Assembly: GCF_003149535.1 (NCBI RefSeq)
Contig: NZ_QGDB01000001.1
Location: 744,001 to 808,000 of the forward strand
DNA: 64,000 nt
Direction of reading: 5' to 3'
Source of the DNA: Falsochrobactrum shanghaiense
GTDB lineage: Bacteria > Pseudomonadota > Alphaproteobacteria > Rhizobiales > Rhizobiaceae
The notes under the pieces were generated by a model. That model was not told the DNA's origin. It ran no database searches and saw only the letters and a list, made by a program, of their open reading frames with translations. Every line of letters begins with the position of its first letter. Position 1 is the first letter of the stretch. Both the position numbers and the translations under genes were made by a program. This document shows positions 1 through 9,474 of this stretch, piece by piece.

Positions 1-2352
1 TGGATTCAGGAGCGCATCGAAGGCCCCGGCAAGGGCTTTGCATTCACGGCGGAAGGCAAGAAAGCCATTCTTTCGAAGCTGATCGAGGCGGAAGGCTTCG
101 AGCAGTTCATCGATGTCAAATACAAGGGCACCAAGCGTTTCGGCCTCGATGGCGGCGAGTCGCTCATTCCGGCGCTGGAGCAGATCGTCAAGCGCGGCGG
201 GCAGCTCGGCCTCAAGGAAATCGTGCTCGGCATGGCCCATCGCGGCCGTCTCAACGTGCTTTCACAGGTGATGGGCAAGCCGCATCGCGCTATTTTCCAT
301 GAGTTCAAGGGCGGTTCCTATGCGCCGGACGATGTGGAAGGCTCGGGCGACGTCAAGTATCATCTGGGCGCTTCATCCGACCGTGAATTCGACGGCAATT
401 CGGTTCACCTGTCGCTGACCGCCAATCCGTCGCATCTGGAAATCGTCAATCCGGTCGTCATGGGCAAGGCGCGCGCCAAGCAGGACCTGCTGGTGGGCCG
501 CACCCGCGACGATCTGGTGCCGCTGACCGAGCGCGCCAAGGTTCTGCCGCTGCTTCTGCATGGCGATGCCGCTTTCGCCGGTCAGGGCGTCGTGGCGGAA
601 TGCCTCGGCCTTTCGGGCCTGCGCGGGCATCGGGTGGCCGGTACGGTCCATTTCATCATCAACAACCAGATCGGCTTCACCACCGATCCGGGCTTCTCGC
701 GCTCCTCGCCCTATCCGTCGGATGTGGCGAAGATGATCGAAGCGCCGATCTTCCACGTCAATGGCGACGATCCGGAAGCGGTGGTCTTTGCAGCCAAGGT
801 TGCGATCGAATTCCGCATGACCTTCCACAAGCCGGTGGTCATCGACATGTTCTGCTATCGCCGCTTCGGCCATAATGAAGGCGATGAGCCGTCCTTCACG
901 CAGCCGCTGATGTACAAGGCGATCCGCTCGCACAGGACCACCGTTCAGCTCTATAGCGACAAGCTGATGGCCGAAGGTCTCGTCACGCAGGCCGACATCG
1001 ACAAGATGAAGGCGGACTGGCGCGCACGGCTCGAACAGGAGTTCGAAGCAGGCCAGAGCTACAAGCCCAACAAGGCCGACTGGCTCGATGGCGCATGGAG
1101 CGGGCTTCGCACCGCCGACAATGCCGATGAGCAGCGCCGGGGCAAGACCGCCGTGCCGATGAAGACGCTCAAGGAGATCGGCAAGAAGCTGGTCGAAGTG
1201 CCGAAGGACTTCCATGTCCATCGCACCATCCAGCGTTTCCTCGACAACCGCGCCAGGATGATTGAAACGGGCGAGGGGATCGACTGGGCGACGGGCGAGG
1301 CACTCGCTTTTGGTTCGCTGTCGCTTGAAGGCCACCCCATCCGCCTTTCGGGGCAGGATGTGGAGCGCGGCACCTTCTCGCAGCGTCATACGGTGCTCTA
1401 CGATCAGGAAAACCAGAGCCGCTATATCCCGCTGAACAATCTTCAGAAGGGACAGGCGATCTACGAGGCCATCAATTCGATGCTCTCGGAAGAAGCAGTG
1501 CTCGGCTATGAATACGGCTATTCGCTGTCCGATCCGCGCGCACTGGTGCTTTGGGAAGCACAGTTCGGCGACTTCGCCAATGGTGCGCAGGTCGTATTCG
1601 ACCAGTTCATCTCGTCGGGCGAACGCAAATGGCTGAGAATGTCCGGCCTCGTCTGTCTGCTGCCGCATGGCTATGAAGGGCAGGGACCGGAGCATTCATC
1701 GGCGCGTCTGGAACGTTATCTCCAGCTTTGTGCGGAAGACAACATGCAGGTGGCGAATGTTACGACGCCGGCTAACTATTTCCACATCCTGCGCCGCCAG
1801 ATGAAGCGTGATTTCCGCAAGCCGCTGATCATGATGACGCCGAAATCGCTGCTGCGACACAAGCGGGCGGTTTCGACCCTCTCCGAATTGTCGGGCGATT
1901 CCTCGTTCCACCGCCTGCTGTGGGACGATGCGCAGTACAACAAGGGCGATGGCGAAGGCATCAAGCTGCAGAAGGACGCCAAGATCCGCCGCGTCGTGCT
2001 GTGCTCGGGCAAGGTCTATTACGATCTTTACGAAGAGCGCGAAAAGCGCGGGATCGACGACATCTATCTGCTGCGCGTCGAACAGCTTTATCCGTTCCCC
2101 GCCAAGGCGCTCATCAATGAGCTTTCGCGCTTCCGCCAGGCAGAAATCGTCTGGTGTCAGGAAGAGCCCAAGAACATGGGTGCCTGGTCGTTCATCGACC
2201 CCTATCTGGAATGGGTGCTGGCGCATATCGACGCCAAGCATCAGCGCGTGCGCTATACGGGCCGCCCGGCGGCGGCGTCGACGGCAACGGGCCTGATGTC
2301 AAAGCATCTTGAACAGTTGGCCGCTTTCCTTGAGGATGCGCTGGGTAATTGA
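1..2352 (+). CDS. sucA: 2-oxoglutarate dehydrogenase E1 component (5' end outside window)
   Basis: Thiamine-diphosphate-dependent E1 subunit of the 2-oxoglutarate dehydrogenase complex, which decarboxylates 2-oxoglutarate and passes the succinyl group to the E2 lipoyl arm. The frame is open from base 1, so the first ATG inside the window (223) is internal. About 783 residues are visible, and roughly 220 N-terminal residues lie upstream if the usual length near 1000 holds. Motifs seen include GMAHRGRLNVL in the cofactor-binding core, the FIINNQIGFTT segment, and RRFGHNEGDEPSFTQP typical of OGDH E1. It is followed by sucB after a 91-bp gap containing a hairpin, and lpdA lies 2.4 kb on, so all three complex subunits are clustered. 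The identification is very secure. Confidence 0.97.
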   Translation, partial: WIQERIEGPGKGFAFTAEGKKAILSKLIEAEGFEQFIDVKYKGTKRFGLDGGESLIPALEQIVKRGGQLGLKEIVLGMAHRGRLNVLSQVMGKPHRAIFHEFKGGSYAPDDVEGSGDVKYHLGASSDREFDGNSVHLSLTANPSHLEIVNPVVMGKARAKQDLLVGRTRDDLVPLTERAKVLPLLLHGDAAFAGQGVVAECLGLSGLRGHRVAGTVHFIINNQIGFTTDPGFSRSSPYPSDVAKMIEAPIFHVNGDDPEAVVFAAKVAIEFRMTFHKPVVIDMFCYRRFGHNEGDEPSFTQPLMYKAIRSHRTTVQLYSDKLMAEGLVTQADIDKMKADWRARLEQEFEAGQSYKPNKADWLDGAWSGLRTADNADEQRRGKTAVPMKTLKEIGKKLVEVPKDFHVHRTIQRFLDNRARMIETGEGIDWATGEALAFGSLSLEGHPIRLSGQDVERGTFSQRHTVLYDQENQSRYIPLNNLQKGQAIYEAINSMLSEEAVLGYEYGYSLSDPRALVLWEAQFGDFANGAQVVFDQFISSGERKWLRMSGLVCLLPHGYEGQGPEHSSARLERYLQLCAEDNMQVANVTTPANYFHILRRQMKRDFRKPLIMMTPKSLLRHKRAVSTLSELSGDSSFHRLLWDDAQYNKGDGEGIKLQKDAKIRRVVLCSGKVYYDLYEEREKRGIDDIYLLRVEQLYPFPAKALINELSRFRQAEIVWCQEEPKNMGAWSFIDPYLEWVLAHIDAKHQRVRYTGRPAAASTATGLMSKHLEQLAAFLEDALGN

Positions 2353-2360
2353 TGCGAATT

Positions 2361-2396
2361 AAGCTGCGGAGCATCCGTCTGGACTGCTCCGCGCTT
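2361..2396. other. Intercistronic stem-loop between sucA and sucB
   Basis: Arms GCGGAGCA (2366-2373) and TGCTCCGC (2385-2392) are perfectly complementary. Flanking AAGC/GCTT extends the stem past a one-base bulge. No T-run follows, so this is more likely an mRNA processing or stability element or an attenuator than a terminator. It lies in the sucA-sucB gap. Confidence 0.5.
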
Positions 2397-2443
2397 CAAC
2401 CGAATAGAAATCCAAAGTCTGTAGAACAACGGAAGAAAAAACC

Positions 2444-3661
2444 ATGGCTACCGAAATCCGCGTTCCCACGCTTGGGGAGTCCGTTACCGAGGCAACCATC
2501 GGAAAATGGTTCAAGCAGGTCGGCGAAGCTGTTGCCGTCGATGAGCCGCTGGTGGAACTGGAAACCGACAAGGTGACAGTGGAAGTCCCGGCTGCCTCTG
2601 CGGGCGTTCTGGCTGAAATCGTAGCCAAGGAAGGCGACACTGTGGAAGTCGGTGCGCTGCTCGGCCAGATTTCCGGTGATGCCGCCGCTGCCGCTGCTGC
2701 CCCTGCTGCGAAGAAAGAAGAAGCCAAGCCAGCCGCTGCTGCTCCGGCATCTGCTTCATCGGGCCCGTCCATGCAGCCTGCGCCATCCGCCGCCAAGCTT
2801 CTTGCCGAGAGCGGCATTTCTGCCGATCAGGTGGAAGGCTCGGGCAAGCGCGGACAGGTGCTCAAGGGCGATGTTCTGGGCGCGATCGCCAAGGGTGTCT
2901 CTGCTGCTCCCGCTGCCGCAGCACCGGCTGCTGCGCGTCCGGCGTCAAGCGGTGACGATGCATCGCGCGAAGAGCGCGTGCGCATGACGCGCCTGCGCCA
3001 GACGATTGCCAAGCGCCTCAAGGATGCGCAGAACACCGCAGCCATGCTGACGACCTACAACGAAGTCGACATGACGGCGGTGATGGAGCTGCGCAAGCGC
3101 TACAAGGATATTTTCGAGAAGAAGCATGGTGTGAAGCTTGGCTTCATGGGCTTTTTCACCAAGGCCGTGACCCATGCGCTCAAGGAAATCCCGGCGGTCA
3201 ATGCCGAGATCGACGGCACCGACATCATCTACAAGAACTTCGCCCATGTGGGCGTGGCTGTGGGCACCGACAAGGGCCTCGTGGTTCCTGTCGTTCGCGA
3301 TGCCGACCAGATGTCGATTGCCGAAATCGAGAAGGAAATCGGCCGTCTCGGACGCGCTGCACGCGATGGACAATTGTCGGTTGCGGACATGCAGGGCGGC
3401 ACCTTCACCATTTCCAATGGCGGCGTCTACGGTTCGCTGATGTCGTCGCCGATCCTCAATGCGCCGCAGTCGGGCATTCTGGGCATGCACAAGATCCAGG
3501 AGCGTCCGGTCGTCGTGGGCGGCCAGATCGTCATCCGTCCGATGATGTATCTCGCCTTGTCCTATGATCACCGCATCGTGGACGGCAAGGAAGCTGTGAC
3601 CTTCCTCGTGCGCGTCAAGGAAAGCCTCGAAGACCCGGAACGTCTGGTTCTGGACCTCTAG
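2444..3661 (+). CDS. sucB: Dihydrolipoyllysine-residue succinyltransferase (E2 of 2-oxoglutarate dehydrogenase)
   Basis: E2 core of the 2-oxoglutarate dehydrogenase complex, transferring succinyl from lipoamide to CoA. The protein has 405 residues. A lipoyl domain covers about residues 1-75, with the lipoylated lysine in ETDKVTV at K43. An Ala/Pro-rich linker follows, then a peripheral subunit-binding domain (about 110-145), a second Ala-rich linker, and the acyltransferase domain from about 170 to the end with the catalytic [12 protein letters not shown] motif. The start ATG at 2444 follows the purine-rich AACGGAAGAAAAAACC. A 10-bp-stem hairpin lies just downstream. The identification is secure, and succinyl specificity is supported by the adjacent sucA. 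Confidence 0.97.
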   Translation: MATEIRVPTLGESVTEATIGKWFKQVGEAVAVDEPLVELETDKVTVEVPAASAGVLAEIVAKEGDTVEVGALLGQISGDAAAAAAAPAAKKEEAKPAAAAPASASSGPSMQPAPSAAKLLAESGISADQVEGSGKRGQVLKGDVLGAIAKGVSAAPAAAAPAAARPASSGDDASREERVRMTRLRQTIAKRLKDAQNTAAMLTTYNEVDMTAVMELRKRYKDIFEKKHGVKLGFMGFFTKAVTHALKEIPAVNAEIDGTDIIYKNFAHVGVAVGTDKGLVVPVVRDADQMSIAEIEKEIGRLGRAARDGQLSVADMQGGTFTISNGGVYGSLMSSPILNAPQSGILGMHKIQERPVVVGGQIVIRPMMYLALSYDHRIVDGKEAVTFLVRVKESLEDPERLVLDL

Positions 3662-3671
3662 GAGCAAATAC

Positions 3672-3702
3672 ATTCCCCGGAGGCTGCTGCTTTCCGGGGA
3701 AT
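3672..3702. other. Strong hairpin downstream of sucB
   Basis: Perfect 10-bp arms ATTCCCCGGA (3672-3681) and TCCGGGGAAT (3693-3702) around an 11-nt loop, starting 10 bp after the sucB stop. There is no T-tract, so it may protect the sucAB mRNA 3' end or act as a weak terminator. It ends about 8 bp before the ribosome-binding site of the next gene. Confidence 0.5.
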
Positions 3703-3722
3703 TCCGCTTGAAGGAGCCGCAG

Positions 3723-4151
3723 ATGGAGCCGACGATCTTCTCCGCTTCGCCCTTCCTGCCGCTGGTCGGCTGGAGCGTGGTGCTGCTGGTCGCCCATATT
3801 CTGCTGCAAGGCATGACGGCGACGAAGGAACTCGGCACCGAATGGAATGCGGGTCCGCGCGACGAAGGGCTGAAGCCGCGCGGTGCGCTTGCGGGTCGTG
3901 CGGAACGCGCCTCGGCAAATTTCCGTGAAACCTATCCGGCCTTCATCGCACTTGCGCTCGCGCTGGCGTTCAAGGGCGATCACGCAGGGGGCGGTGACGC
4001 AGGCTGGGGGCTTTACGGCGCGTGGCTGTGGTTTGCCTGCCGCATCATCTATATTCCGCTTTATCTGGCGGGCATTCCCTATATCCGCTCCCTTGTCTGG
4101 ATCGGATCGCTCGCGGGGCTTGCCTTGATGTTCGCTGCCGTGATCTGGTGA
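3723..4151 (+). CDS. MAPEG family membrane protein
   Basis: A 142-residue protein with about four hydrophobic helices (roughly 12-32, 70-85, 95-120, 122-141) and the MAPEG-like segment FRETYPAFIALALALAF. MAPEG proteins include glutathione-dependent membrane enzymes, but many bacterial members have no known substrate, so no reaction is assigned. The ATG at 3723 is preferred over the in-frame TTG at 3708 because AAGGAG stands 6 bp upstream of the ATG. It lies between sucB and lpdA in the same direction and may be co-transcribed with them. Confidence 0.8.
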   Translation: MEPTIFSASPFLPLVGWSVVLLVAHILLQGMTATKELGTEWNAGPRDEGLKPRGALAGRAERASANFRETYPAFIALALALAFKGDHAGGGDAGWGLYGAWLWFACRIIYIPLYLAGIPYIRSLVWIGSLAGLALMFAAVIW

Positions 4152-4181
4152 TGGAGATGGGCGGAACGGGAGAACCGACGC

Positions 4182-4724
4182 ATGTATGACGCAAGAAAGC
4201 TTTGCAGGCTTGTGGCCGCTTCAGCGCTGGCGCTGACGGTGTTTTCAAGTGCGGTGCAGGCAGCATGCACGCAGAACCGCGCGGTCTATCGCGATCGCGA
4301 CGGCGCCTATACGCTGACCTTTCAGCCGGTACAGGCCAATGCGCTGAACATGTCTCCGGCGCCGTCGAATGAATTCACGATCACCGCCGATGACAAGCCG
4401 GAATTCAGGCTTTCGGGCATGGTCATCTGGCCGGAAGAAGAAATTGCGCGGCCCTATGCGCTCATTACCTATAATTGCAAGAATGGCGCCAGCGAGCCGG
4501 AGGCTTTCGACGAATGCAGCATCTGGCAGAATGTCGTCTATGCGCTCAAGGAGAATGCAGAGGCCGATGTGCTGCCCAAGGCCGATGAGCCCGCGGCGCA
4601 GGCCATTCTGTTTCCCGATCTCGTAACCGCGCTCGACAGCTATGATTTTGGCGCGGCAAAGCCTGAAACACCATTGCAATGGGAAGCATTTCGCTTTCAA
4701 TCCTGCTCACCTGAACAAGAATAA
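4182..4724 (+). CDS. Small exported protein of unknown function
   Basis: A 180-residue protein with a clear N-terminal signal peptide: basic start, hydrophobic core [10 protein letters not shown], and likely cleavage after VQA near residue 27. The mature part contains paired cysteines (near residues 29, 105 and 112, and close to the C terminus) that could form periplasmic disulfides. I recognise no domain. It sits between the MAPEG gene and lpdA on the same strand, so it may ride on the 2-oxoglutarate dehydrogenase transcript. A GC-rich inverted repeat (GGGCCG/CGGCCC, about 4728-4743) follows the stop. Confidence 0.75.
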   Translation: MYDARKLCRLVAASALALTVFSSAVQAACTQNRAVYRDRDGAYTLTFQPVQANALNMSPAPSNEFTITADDKPEFRLSGMVIWPEEEIARPYALITYNCKNGASEPEAFDECSIWQNVVYALKENAEADVLPKADEPAAQAILFPDLVTALDSYDFGAAKPETPLQWEAFRFQSCSPEQE

Positions 4725-4774
4725 AAGGGCCGGCAAGCGGCCCGCTCATGAACAGACTCAAGAAGGATGGTTCA

Positions 4775-6184
4775 ATGTCTTATGATGTGGTTGTCATCGG
4801 CACCGGCCCCGGCGGTTATGTGGCCGCAATCAAGGCGGCTCAGCTCGGCCTTTCGGTAGCGGTGGTGGAAAAGCGCAAGACCTTCGGCGGCACCTGCCTC
4901 AATGTCGGCTGCATTCCCTCCAAGGCGCTTCTGCACGCTTCGGAAATCTTTGCCGAAGCCGGCCATTCCTTCGAGGCGCTTGGCGTGGAAGTGGGAACGC
5001 CGAAGCTCAATCTCGAAAAGATGCTTGGCCACAAGGACAATACGGTCAAGGCCAATGTGCAGGGCATCGAATTCCTGTTCAAGAAGAACAAGATCAAGAC
5101 CTATATCGGCACCGGCAAGATCGTCGCCAAGGGCAAGGTTTCCGTGACCGCCGAGGACGGCAAGGTCGAGGAAATCGAAGCGAAGAACATCATCATCGCC
5201 ACCGGATCGGATGTCGCGGGCATTCCCGGCGTCGATGTGGCGTTCGATGAGAAAGTCATCGTGTCCTCGACCGGCGCGCTTTCCTTCGACAAGGTTCCCG
5301 GCCAGATGGTCGTGGTCGGCGGCGGCGTGATCGGCCTTGAACTGGGTTCGGTCTGGGCGCGTCTTGGCGCCAAGGTCACGGTGGTCGAATATCTCGACAA
5401 GGTGCTGGGCGCGATGGATGGCGAGGTTTCCAAGCAGTTTCAGCGCCTGCTCGAAAAGCAGGGCATCAGCTTCAAGCTGGGCGCCAAGGTGACGGGCGTC
5501 GAAAAGTCCGGCAAGAAGGGCGCGAAGGTGACGTTCGAGCCGGTCAAGGGCGGCGATGCGCAGACGCTTGAGGCGGATGTGGTGCTGGTTTCGACGGGTC
5601 GTCGTCCTTATACGGACGGTCTTGGTCTTCAGGAAGCAGGCGTTGTCGTGGATGATCGTGGCCGCGTCGCGATCGACGATCACTGGCGCACCAATGTCGA
5701 GGGCATCTATGCCATCGGCGACGTGGTGCAGGGGCCGATGCTGGCGCACAAGGCCGAGGATGAAGGCGTCGCCGTTGCCGAAATCATCGCCGGACAGGCG
5801 GGCCACGTCAATTTCGACGTCATTCCAAGCGTCGTCTACACGCAGCCTGAAGTGGCCTCCGTCGGCAAGACCGAGGAAGAACTCAAGGCCGCAGGCGTGG
5901 AATACAAGATCGGCAAGTTCCCCTTCACGGCCAATGGCCGCGCCCGCTCCATGCAGCACATGGACGGCTTTGTGAAGATCCTTGCCGACAAGGCGACGGA
6001 TCGCGTTCTTGGCGCGCATATTCTGGGCTATAATGCCGGTGAAATGATCCATGAACTTGCGGTTCTGATGGAGTTTGGCGGCTCGTCGGAAGATCTGGCG
6101 CGCACCTGCCACGCCCATCCGACCATGTCGGAAGCCGTGCGCGAATCGGCCATGGCCACCCACGCCAAGCCGATCCATATGTAA
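4775..6184 (+). CDS. lpdA: Dihydrolipoyl dehydrogenase (E3)
   Basis: FAD enzyme that re-oxidises dihydrolipoamide on the E2 subunit and reduces NAD+. The protein has 469 residues. The FAD-binding GTGPGG motif is at residues 9-14, and the redox-active pair is C41/C46 in CLNVGC. A second nucleotide-binding GGGVIGLE lies near residue 185, with the C-terminal catalytic CHAHPTMSE. The ATG at 4775 is chosen over 4748 because AAGAAGGA precedes it at normal spacing and the protein then begins directly at the first beta strand (MSYDVVVIG). Its position after sucA-sucB marks it as the E3 serving 2-oxoglutarate dehydrogenase; other lpd copies may exist elsewhere. A strong terminator follows. Confidence 0.96.
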   Translation: MSYDVVVIGTGPGGYVAAIKAAQLGLSVAVVEKRKTFGGTCLNVGCIPSKALLHASEIFAEAGHSFEALGVEVGTPKLNLEKMLGHKDNTVKANVQGIEFLFKKNKIKTYIGTGKIVAKGKVSVTAEDGKVEEIEAKNIIIATGSDVAGIPGVDVAFDEKVIVSSTGALSFDKVPGQMVVVGGGVIGLELGSVWARLGAKVTVVEYLDKVLGAMDGEVSKQFQRLLEKQGISFKLGAKVTGVEKSGKKGAKVTFEPVKGGDAQTLEADVVLVSTGRRPYTDGLGLQEAGVVVDDRGRVAIDDHWRTNVEGIYAIGDVVQGPMLAHKAEDEGVAVAEIIAGQAGHVNFDVIPSVVYTQPEVASVGKTEEELKAAGVEYKIGKFPFTANGRARSMQHMDGFVKILADKATDRVLGAHILGYNAGEMIHELAVLMEFGGSSEDLARTCHAHPTMSEAVRESAMATHAKPIHM

Positions 6185-6208
6185 GCTATTGCTAAACTAA
6201 ATATTGCG

Positions 6209-6247
6209 GCGGCGGGGATTTCGAGCAAATCTCCGCCGCTTTTTTTA
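6209..6247. terminator. Rho-independent terminator between convergent lpdA and xerC
   Basis: 13-bp stem (6209-6221 with 6227-6239, one G-U pair), loop CGAGC, then seven T residues on the + strand. It lies exactly between two convergent genes. The T-run favours termination of lpdA, but the stem could serve xerC too. Confidence 0.85.
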
Positions 6248-7195
6248 TCAGGCGCGCGGATGGGCCTTGTCATAGACATCGAGCAGCCGCGCCTGATCCA
6301 CGCCGGTATAGACCTGCGTGGTGGAAAGGCTGGCATGGCCAAGCAGTTCCTGAATGGTGCGCAGATCGCCGCCGCGGCTAAGCAAATGGGTTGCGAAGGA
6401 ATGGCGCAGCGCGTGCGGCGTGGCACTGTCGGGCAGGCCGAGGCCCGCGCGCAGCTTCTGCATTTCGCGCTGGATGATGGCTGCATGGAGCACGCCGCCT
6501 TTTGCTCCGCGAAACAGCGGCTTGTCGGCACTTAGATCGTAGGGGCAGAGTGCGCGATATTGCGCCAGCGCCCGATGCACGACGGGCAGCAGCGGCACCA
6601 TGCGCGATTTGCCGCCCTTGCCCGTGATGGTGATCGAGCGCGCATCGGCATCATTTAAGGCATCGCCGGGAAGATCAAGCGCTTCGGAAATGCGCAGGCC
6701 GCAGCCATAAAGCAGCGTCAGCACGGCACTGTTGCGCGCGGCAATCCATGGTTCTTCCGCTATCTGGCCGTCTGTTGCCACGACGCGAAGCGCTTCATCG
6801 GTGCTTAGCGGCTTGGGCAGGGATTTGGGCTGGCGCGGGGCGCGGATTGCGCTCGCACCCGCGGCATTGACAAGGCCGCGTTTTTCCAGATGGCGCAGCA
6901 GCGAGCGCACGCCTGCAAGCCCGCGCCCCAATGTTCGCGCGCCCGCGCCGTCATTGCGGCGGCGGGCGAGATAGGAGCGCAGATCGGCGACGCGCAGCCC
7001 GGCTATGTCGCGAAGCGATGGCGGTTCGCCCAGATGATCGGTGAGAAAATGCAGGAATTGCCGCGTATCGCGCTCATAGGCTTCGAGCGTGTTATCGGAA
7101 AGGCGACGCATATCCTTGAGCGCTTTCAGCCATTCCTCGCGCGCGGCCATGAGATCGGCGCGGGCGGGAATGAGGATTTCGCTTTGTGCGGTCAT
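6248..7195 (-). CDS. xerC: Tyrosine recombinase XerC
   Basis: Site-specific tyrosine recombinase that, with XerD, resolves chromosome dimers at dif. The protein has 315 residues. An N-terminal SAM-like core-binding domain (about 15-110) is followed by the catalytic domain. The catalytic set is visible: Arg in GCGLRISEAL, HxxR in HALRHSFATHLL, the later His in LLGHASLSTTQ, and nucleophile Tyr296 in TQVYTGVDQ. The start at 7195 (MTAQSEIL) matches the XerC length I know for this genus; the longer open frame to 7657 runs antisense into rimM. It is transcribed towards lpdA and shares the intervening terminator. ftsK at 53572 encodes the translocase that normally activates Xer recombination. Confidence 0.93.
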   Translation of the reverse strand: MTAQSEILIPARADLMAAREEWLKALKDMRRLSDNTLEAYERDTRQFLHFLTDHLGEPPSLRDIAGLRVADLRSYLARRRNDGAGARTLGRGLAGVRSLLRHLEKRGLVNAAGASAIRAPRQPKSLPKPLSTDEALRVVATDGQIAEEPWIAARNSAVLTLLYGCGLRISEALDLPGDALNDADARSITITGKGGKSRMVPLLPVVHRALAQYRALCPYDLSADKPLFRGAKGGVLHAAIIQREMQKLRAGLGLPDSATPHALRHSFATHLLSRGGDLRTIQELLGHASLSTTQVYTGVDQARLLDVYDKAHPRA

Positions 7196-7354
7196 GATCT
7201 GAAATTCGCCGTTCGGGTTGCGTCGGCGACAGTCTGCCAGCGACAGGTTGCCGTGCCGTAAACGGGGCCTGTTTATTTTCCTTGGCGTTTGTGCGGGAAA
7301 TTGGGTAAGCGATAGGAAATTACCGCCGGAAACTGGCCAGAAACGGAATGATCC

Positions 7355-7921
7355 ATGCCGCGTCCTGAAAATCCGATCCAGCTTGCCGTCATCGGCGCGG
7401 CCCATGGCACGCGCGGCGAAGTGCGGGTCAAGACCTTTACCGGCGATCCGCTGGCCATCGGCGATTACGGCCTGCTCTATGACGGGCAGGGCAAGAGCTT
7501 TGAAATCCTGGAAATCCGCCCGGCCAAGAATGTCGTGGTGGTGCGTTTCAAGGGCGTCAATGACCGCAATGCGGCGGAAGCGCTCAATGGCACCGCACTC
7601 TTCATCGATCGTTCGCAATTGCCCGATGAGGAACTCGATGAGGACGAGTTTTTCCATGCCGATCTGATCGGGCTTGAAGCGCGCGATGCGGATGGAAATA
7701 CCTATGGCGTGGTCAGCGCGGTTTTCGATTTCGGCGGCGGCGACCTGATCGAATTGAGCGACAAGGGCAAACGCCCCATGCTGATCCCGTTTTCAGAAGC
7801 AGCCGTCCCGGAAATCGATTTCGAGCAGGGTTTCATACGGATTGATCCGCAGGCGGCGGGTCTTATTGCCGATGAGGAAGACGGTCCGCAGGCGCTAAAC
7901 AAGCGGCCGAAAAAGCCATGA
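7355..7921 (+). CDS. rimM: Ribosome maturation factor RimM
   Basis: Assembly factor for the 30S head domain, acting on pre-16S rRNA and protein S19. The protein has 188 residues. The N-terminal RimM beta-barrel (about 8-90) contains [18 protein letters not shown], and the C-terminal PRC-barrel-like domain (about 98-170) includes [11 protein letters not shown] and GGDLIEL. The C-terminal tail is acidic then basic. The stop overlaps the trmD start by 4 bp (ATGA), the usual rimM-trmD coupling. Start ATG 7355 gives a full-length protein. Confidence 0.95.
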   Translation: MPRPENPIQLAVIGAAHGTRGEVRVKTFTGDPLAIGDYGLLYDGQGKSFEILEIRPAKNVVVVRFKGVNDRNAAEALNGTALFIDRSQLPDEELDEDEFFHADLIGLEARDADGNTYGVVSAVFDFGGGDLIELSDKGKRPMLIPFSEAAVPEIDFEQGFIRIDPQAAGLIADEEDGPQALNKRPKKP

Positions 7922-8646
7922 GTGACCCATTGGAGCGCCATGAGGCGGATGGGTTTCACGCATCCGTACTGACCCTTTATCCGGAAATGTTTCCCGGTCC
8001 GCTTGGCGTCTCGCTGGCGGGCAAGGCGCTCAGCGAGGGGAAATGGGCGCTCGATACGGTGCAGATTCGCGACTTTGCCGAAGGCAGGCACCGCATGGTC
8101 GATGACACGCCATCGGGCGGCGGTGCGGGCATGGTGATGAAGGCGGATGTGGTGGCGCGCGCGCTCGACAGCGTGGCCGATGGGCGTCCGATGCTGCTGA
8201 TGAGCCCGCGCGGTGCGCCGTTGACGCAAAAACGGGTGCGCGAACTGGCGGAAGGCGCGGGCGCAATCATTCTTTGCGGTCGTTTCGAGGGCGTCGACGA
8301 GCGGGTGATCGAAGGCCGCGCGCTTGAGGAAATCTCGATTGGGGATTATATTCTTTCAGGCGGCGAGACGGCGGCCATCGTGCTGCTTGATGCGGTCGTG
8401 CGCCTTTTGCCGGGTGTGATGGGCAACCAGCAATCGGGCGAGACGGAAAGCTTTGAAACCGGGCTGCTGGAGCATCCGCATTATACGCGCCCGCAAGTCT
8501 GGGAAGAGCGCGCCATTCCTGAAATCCTGACTTCGGGCAATCATGGCGCAATCGATAAATGGCGGCATGAGCAGGCCGAGCGCATCACGCGCGAGCGCCG
8601 TCCCGATCTTTGGGAAGCCTATCGGGGCAAACAGGGCGGCTCTTGA
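7918..8646 (+). CDS. trmD: tRNA (guanine-N1-)-methyltransferase TrmD
   Basis: SPOUT methyltransferase that makes m1G37 in tRNA to prevent frameshifting. The protein has 242 residues. The trefoil-knot SAM-binding motifs [15 protein letters not shown] and [10 protein letters not shown] are present, as is the conserved substrate segment [15 protein letters not shown] short N-terminal extension precedes [15 protein letters not shown]. Translation is probably coupled to rimM through the ATGA overlap, and rplS follows after 177 bp, the common rimM-trmD-rplS order. Confidence 0.95.
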   Translation: MSDPLERHEADGFHASVLTLYPEMFPGPLGVSLAGKALSEGKWALDTVQIRDFAEGRHRMVDDTPSGGGAGMVMKADVVARALDSVADGRPMLLMSPRGAPLTQKRVRELAEGAGAIILCGRFEGVDERVIEGRALEEISIGDYILSGGETAAIVLLDAVVRLLPGVMGNQQSGETESFETGLLEHPHYTRPQVWEERAIPEILTSGNHGAIDKWRHEQAERITRERRPDLWEAYRGKQGGS

Positions 8647-8823
8647 TTCATCGGCATCAATAGTGTATTGCCGCGCGGGTTCGGTGATTGCCGACATCCG
8701 TAAACGAATAAATGGTGTACCGCTCCTGCCTGAGATTGAAGGCATAGCCGCAAGGCCAAGGTTGCTTGGCGGCAAGTGCAGAGCGCTCTGACTGTTTGAG
8801 AAGAATTCAGAAGGAGTAAGACG

Positions 8824-9264
8824 ATGACCGATATTATTCGTCAGCTTGAAGCCGAACAGGCAGCAAAGATCGAAGAAAAGCGCAAGCTTCCCGATTTCCA
8901 GCCCGGCGACACCGTTCGCGTTCAGGTCCGCGTGACCGAAGGTACGCGTACCCGCGTGCAGGCCTATGAAGGCGTCTGCATTGCCCGTTCCGGCGCTGGC
9001 CTGCATGAGAATTTCACCGTTCGCAAGATTTCCTATGGCGAAGGCGTCGAGCGCGTATTCCCGGTCTATTCGCCGATCGTGGAAGCCGTCGAAGTGGTTC
9101 GCCGCGGTAAGGTCCGTCGCGCGAAGCTCTACTATCTTCGCGGCCTCACCGGTAAGGCTGCCCGTATCGCCGAGAAGAAAGACAACCGCACCAAGGCCGA
9201 ACGCGAAGCCGACAAGCGCGTCGCTGAAGCTGAAGCCGCCGCCAAGGCTGCTGCCGCAGAATAA
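8824..9264 (+). CDS. rplS: 50S ribosomal protein L19
   Basis: Large-subunit protein at the 30S-50S interface. The protein has 146 residues. The conserved L19 core covers about residues 1-115, with [30 protein letters not shown] and [19 protein letters not shown]. The last 30 residues are an Ala/Lys/Glu-rich extension common in alphaproteobacteria. AGAAGGAGTAAGACG gives a strong ribosome-binding site before ATG 8824. A compact terminator lies 27 bp after the stop. The 177-bp gap after trmD could hold a separate promoter, but I see no convincing one. Confidence 0.97.
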   Translation: MTDIIRQLEAEQAAKIEEKRKLPDFQPGDTVRVQVRVTEGTRTRVQAYEGVCIARSGAGLHENFTVRKISYGEGVERVFPVYSPIVEAVEVVRRGKVRRAKLYYLRGLTGKAARIAEKKDNRTKAEREADKRVAEAEAAAKAAAAE

Positions 9265-9290
9265 AATCTGCGTACAGTGCGAAAGTTTCA

Positions 9291-9313
9291 AAGGCGGCTT
9301 CGGCCGCCTTTTT
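9291..9313 (+). terminator. Terminator after rplS
   Basis: Perfect 8-bp stem AAGGCGGC / GCCGCCTT with a TTCG tetraloop, followed by TTT. A textbook intrinsic terminator closing the rimM-trmD-rplS unit. Confidence 0.9.
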
Positions 9314-9410
9314 ATTTGCGCGCTCCCGTGGGGTTCGCGTAATTTAAGACATAAAACCGACTTTATGCCGTAATTTTCTTACTGCGACACCCTGCTGCGG
9401 TTTCAATTTC

Positions 9411-9439
9411 TTGACGAAGCGCGGCGGTGGGTCCATATG
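9411..9439 (+). promoter_or_regulatory. Candidate housekeeping promoter for leuC
   Basis: TTGACG (9411-9416), a 17-bp spacer and CATATG (9434-9439), ending 35 bp before the leuC ATG. The -35 is close to consensus and the -10 is imperfect. I see no leader peptide rich in Leu codons and no attenuator hairpin in the 160 bp before leuC. Confidence 0.45.
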
Positions 9440-9474
9440 ACGTGCAGGATGAGAACTATTCAAAGGAACTGGCA

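Noticed and set aside
4772..6178. 468-residue open frame on the - strand opposite lpdA
   Set aside because: Exact mirror of lpdA codon structure with no family features; same for the long frames opposite leuC, sucA and lysA.
9311..9474. Leucine attenuator before leuC
   Set aside because: No short frame with clustered Leu codons and no competing hairpins are visible.
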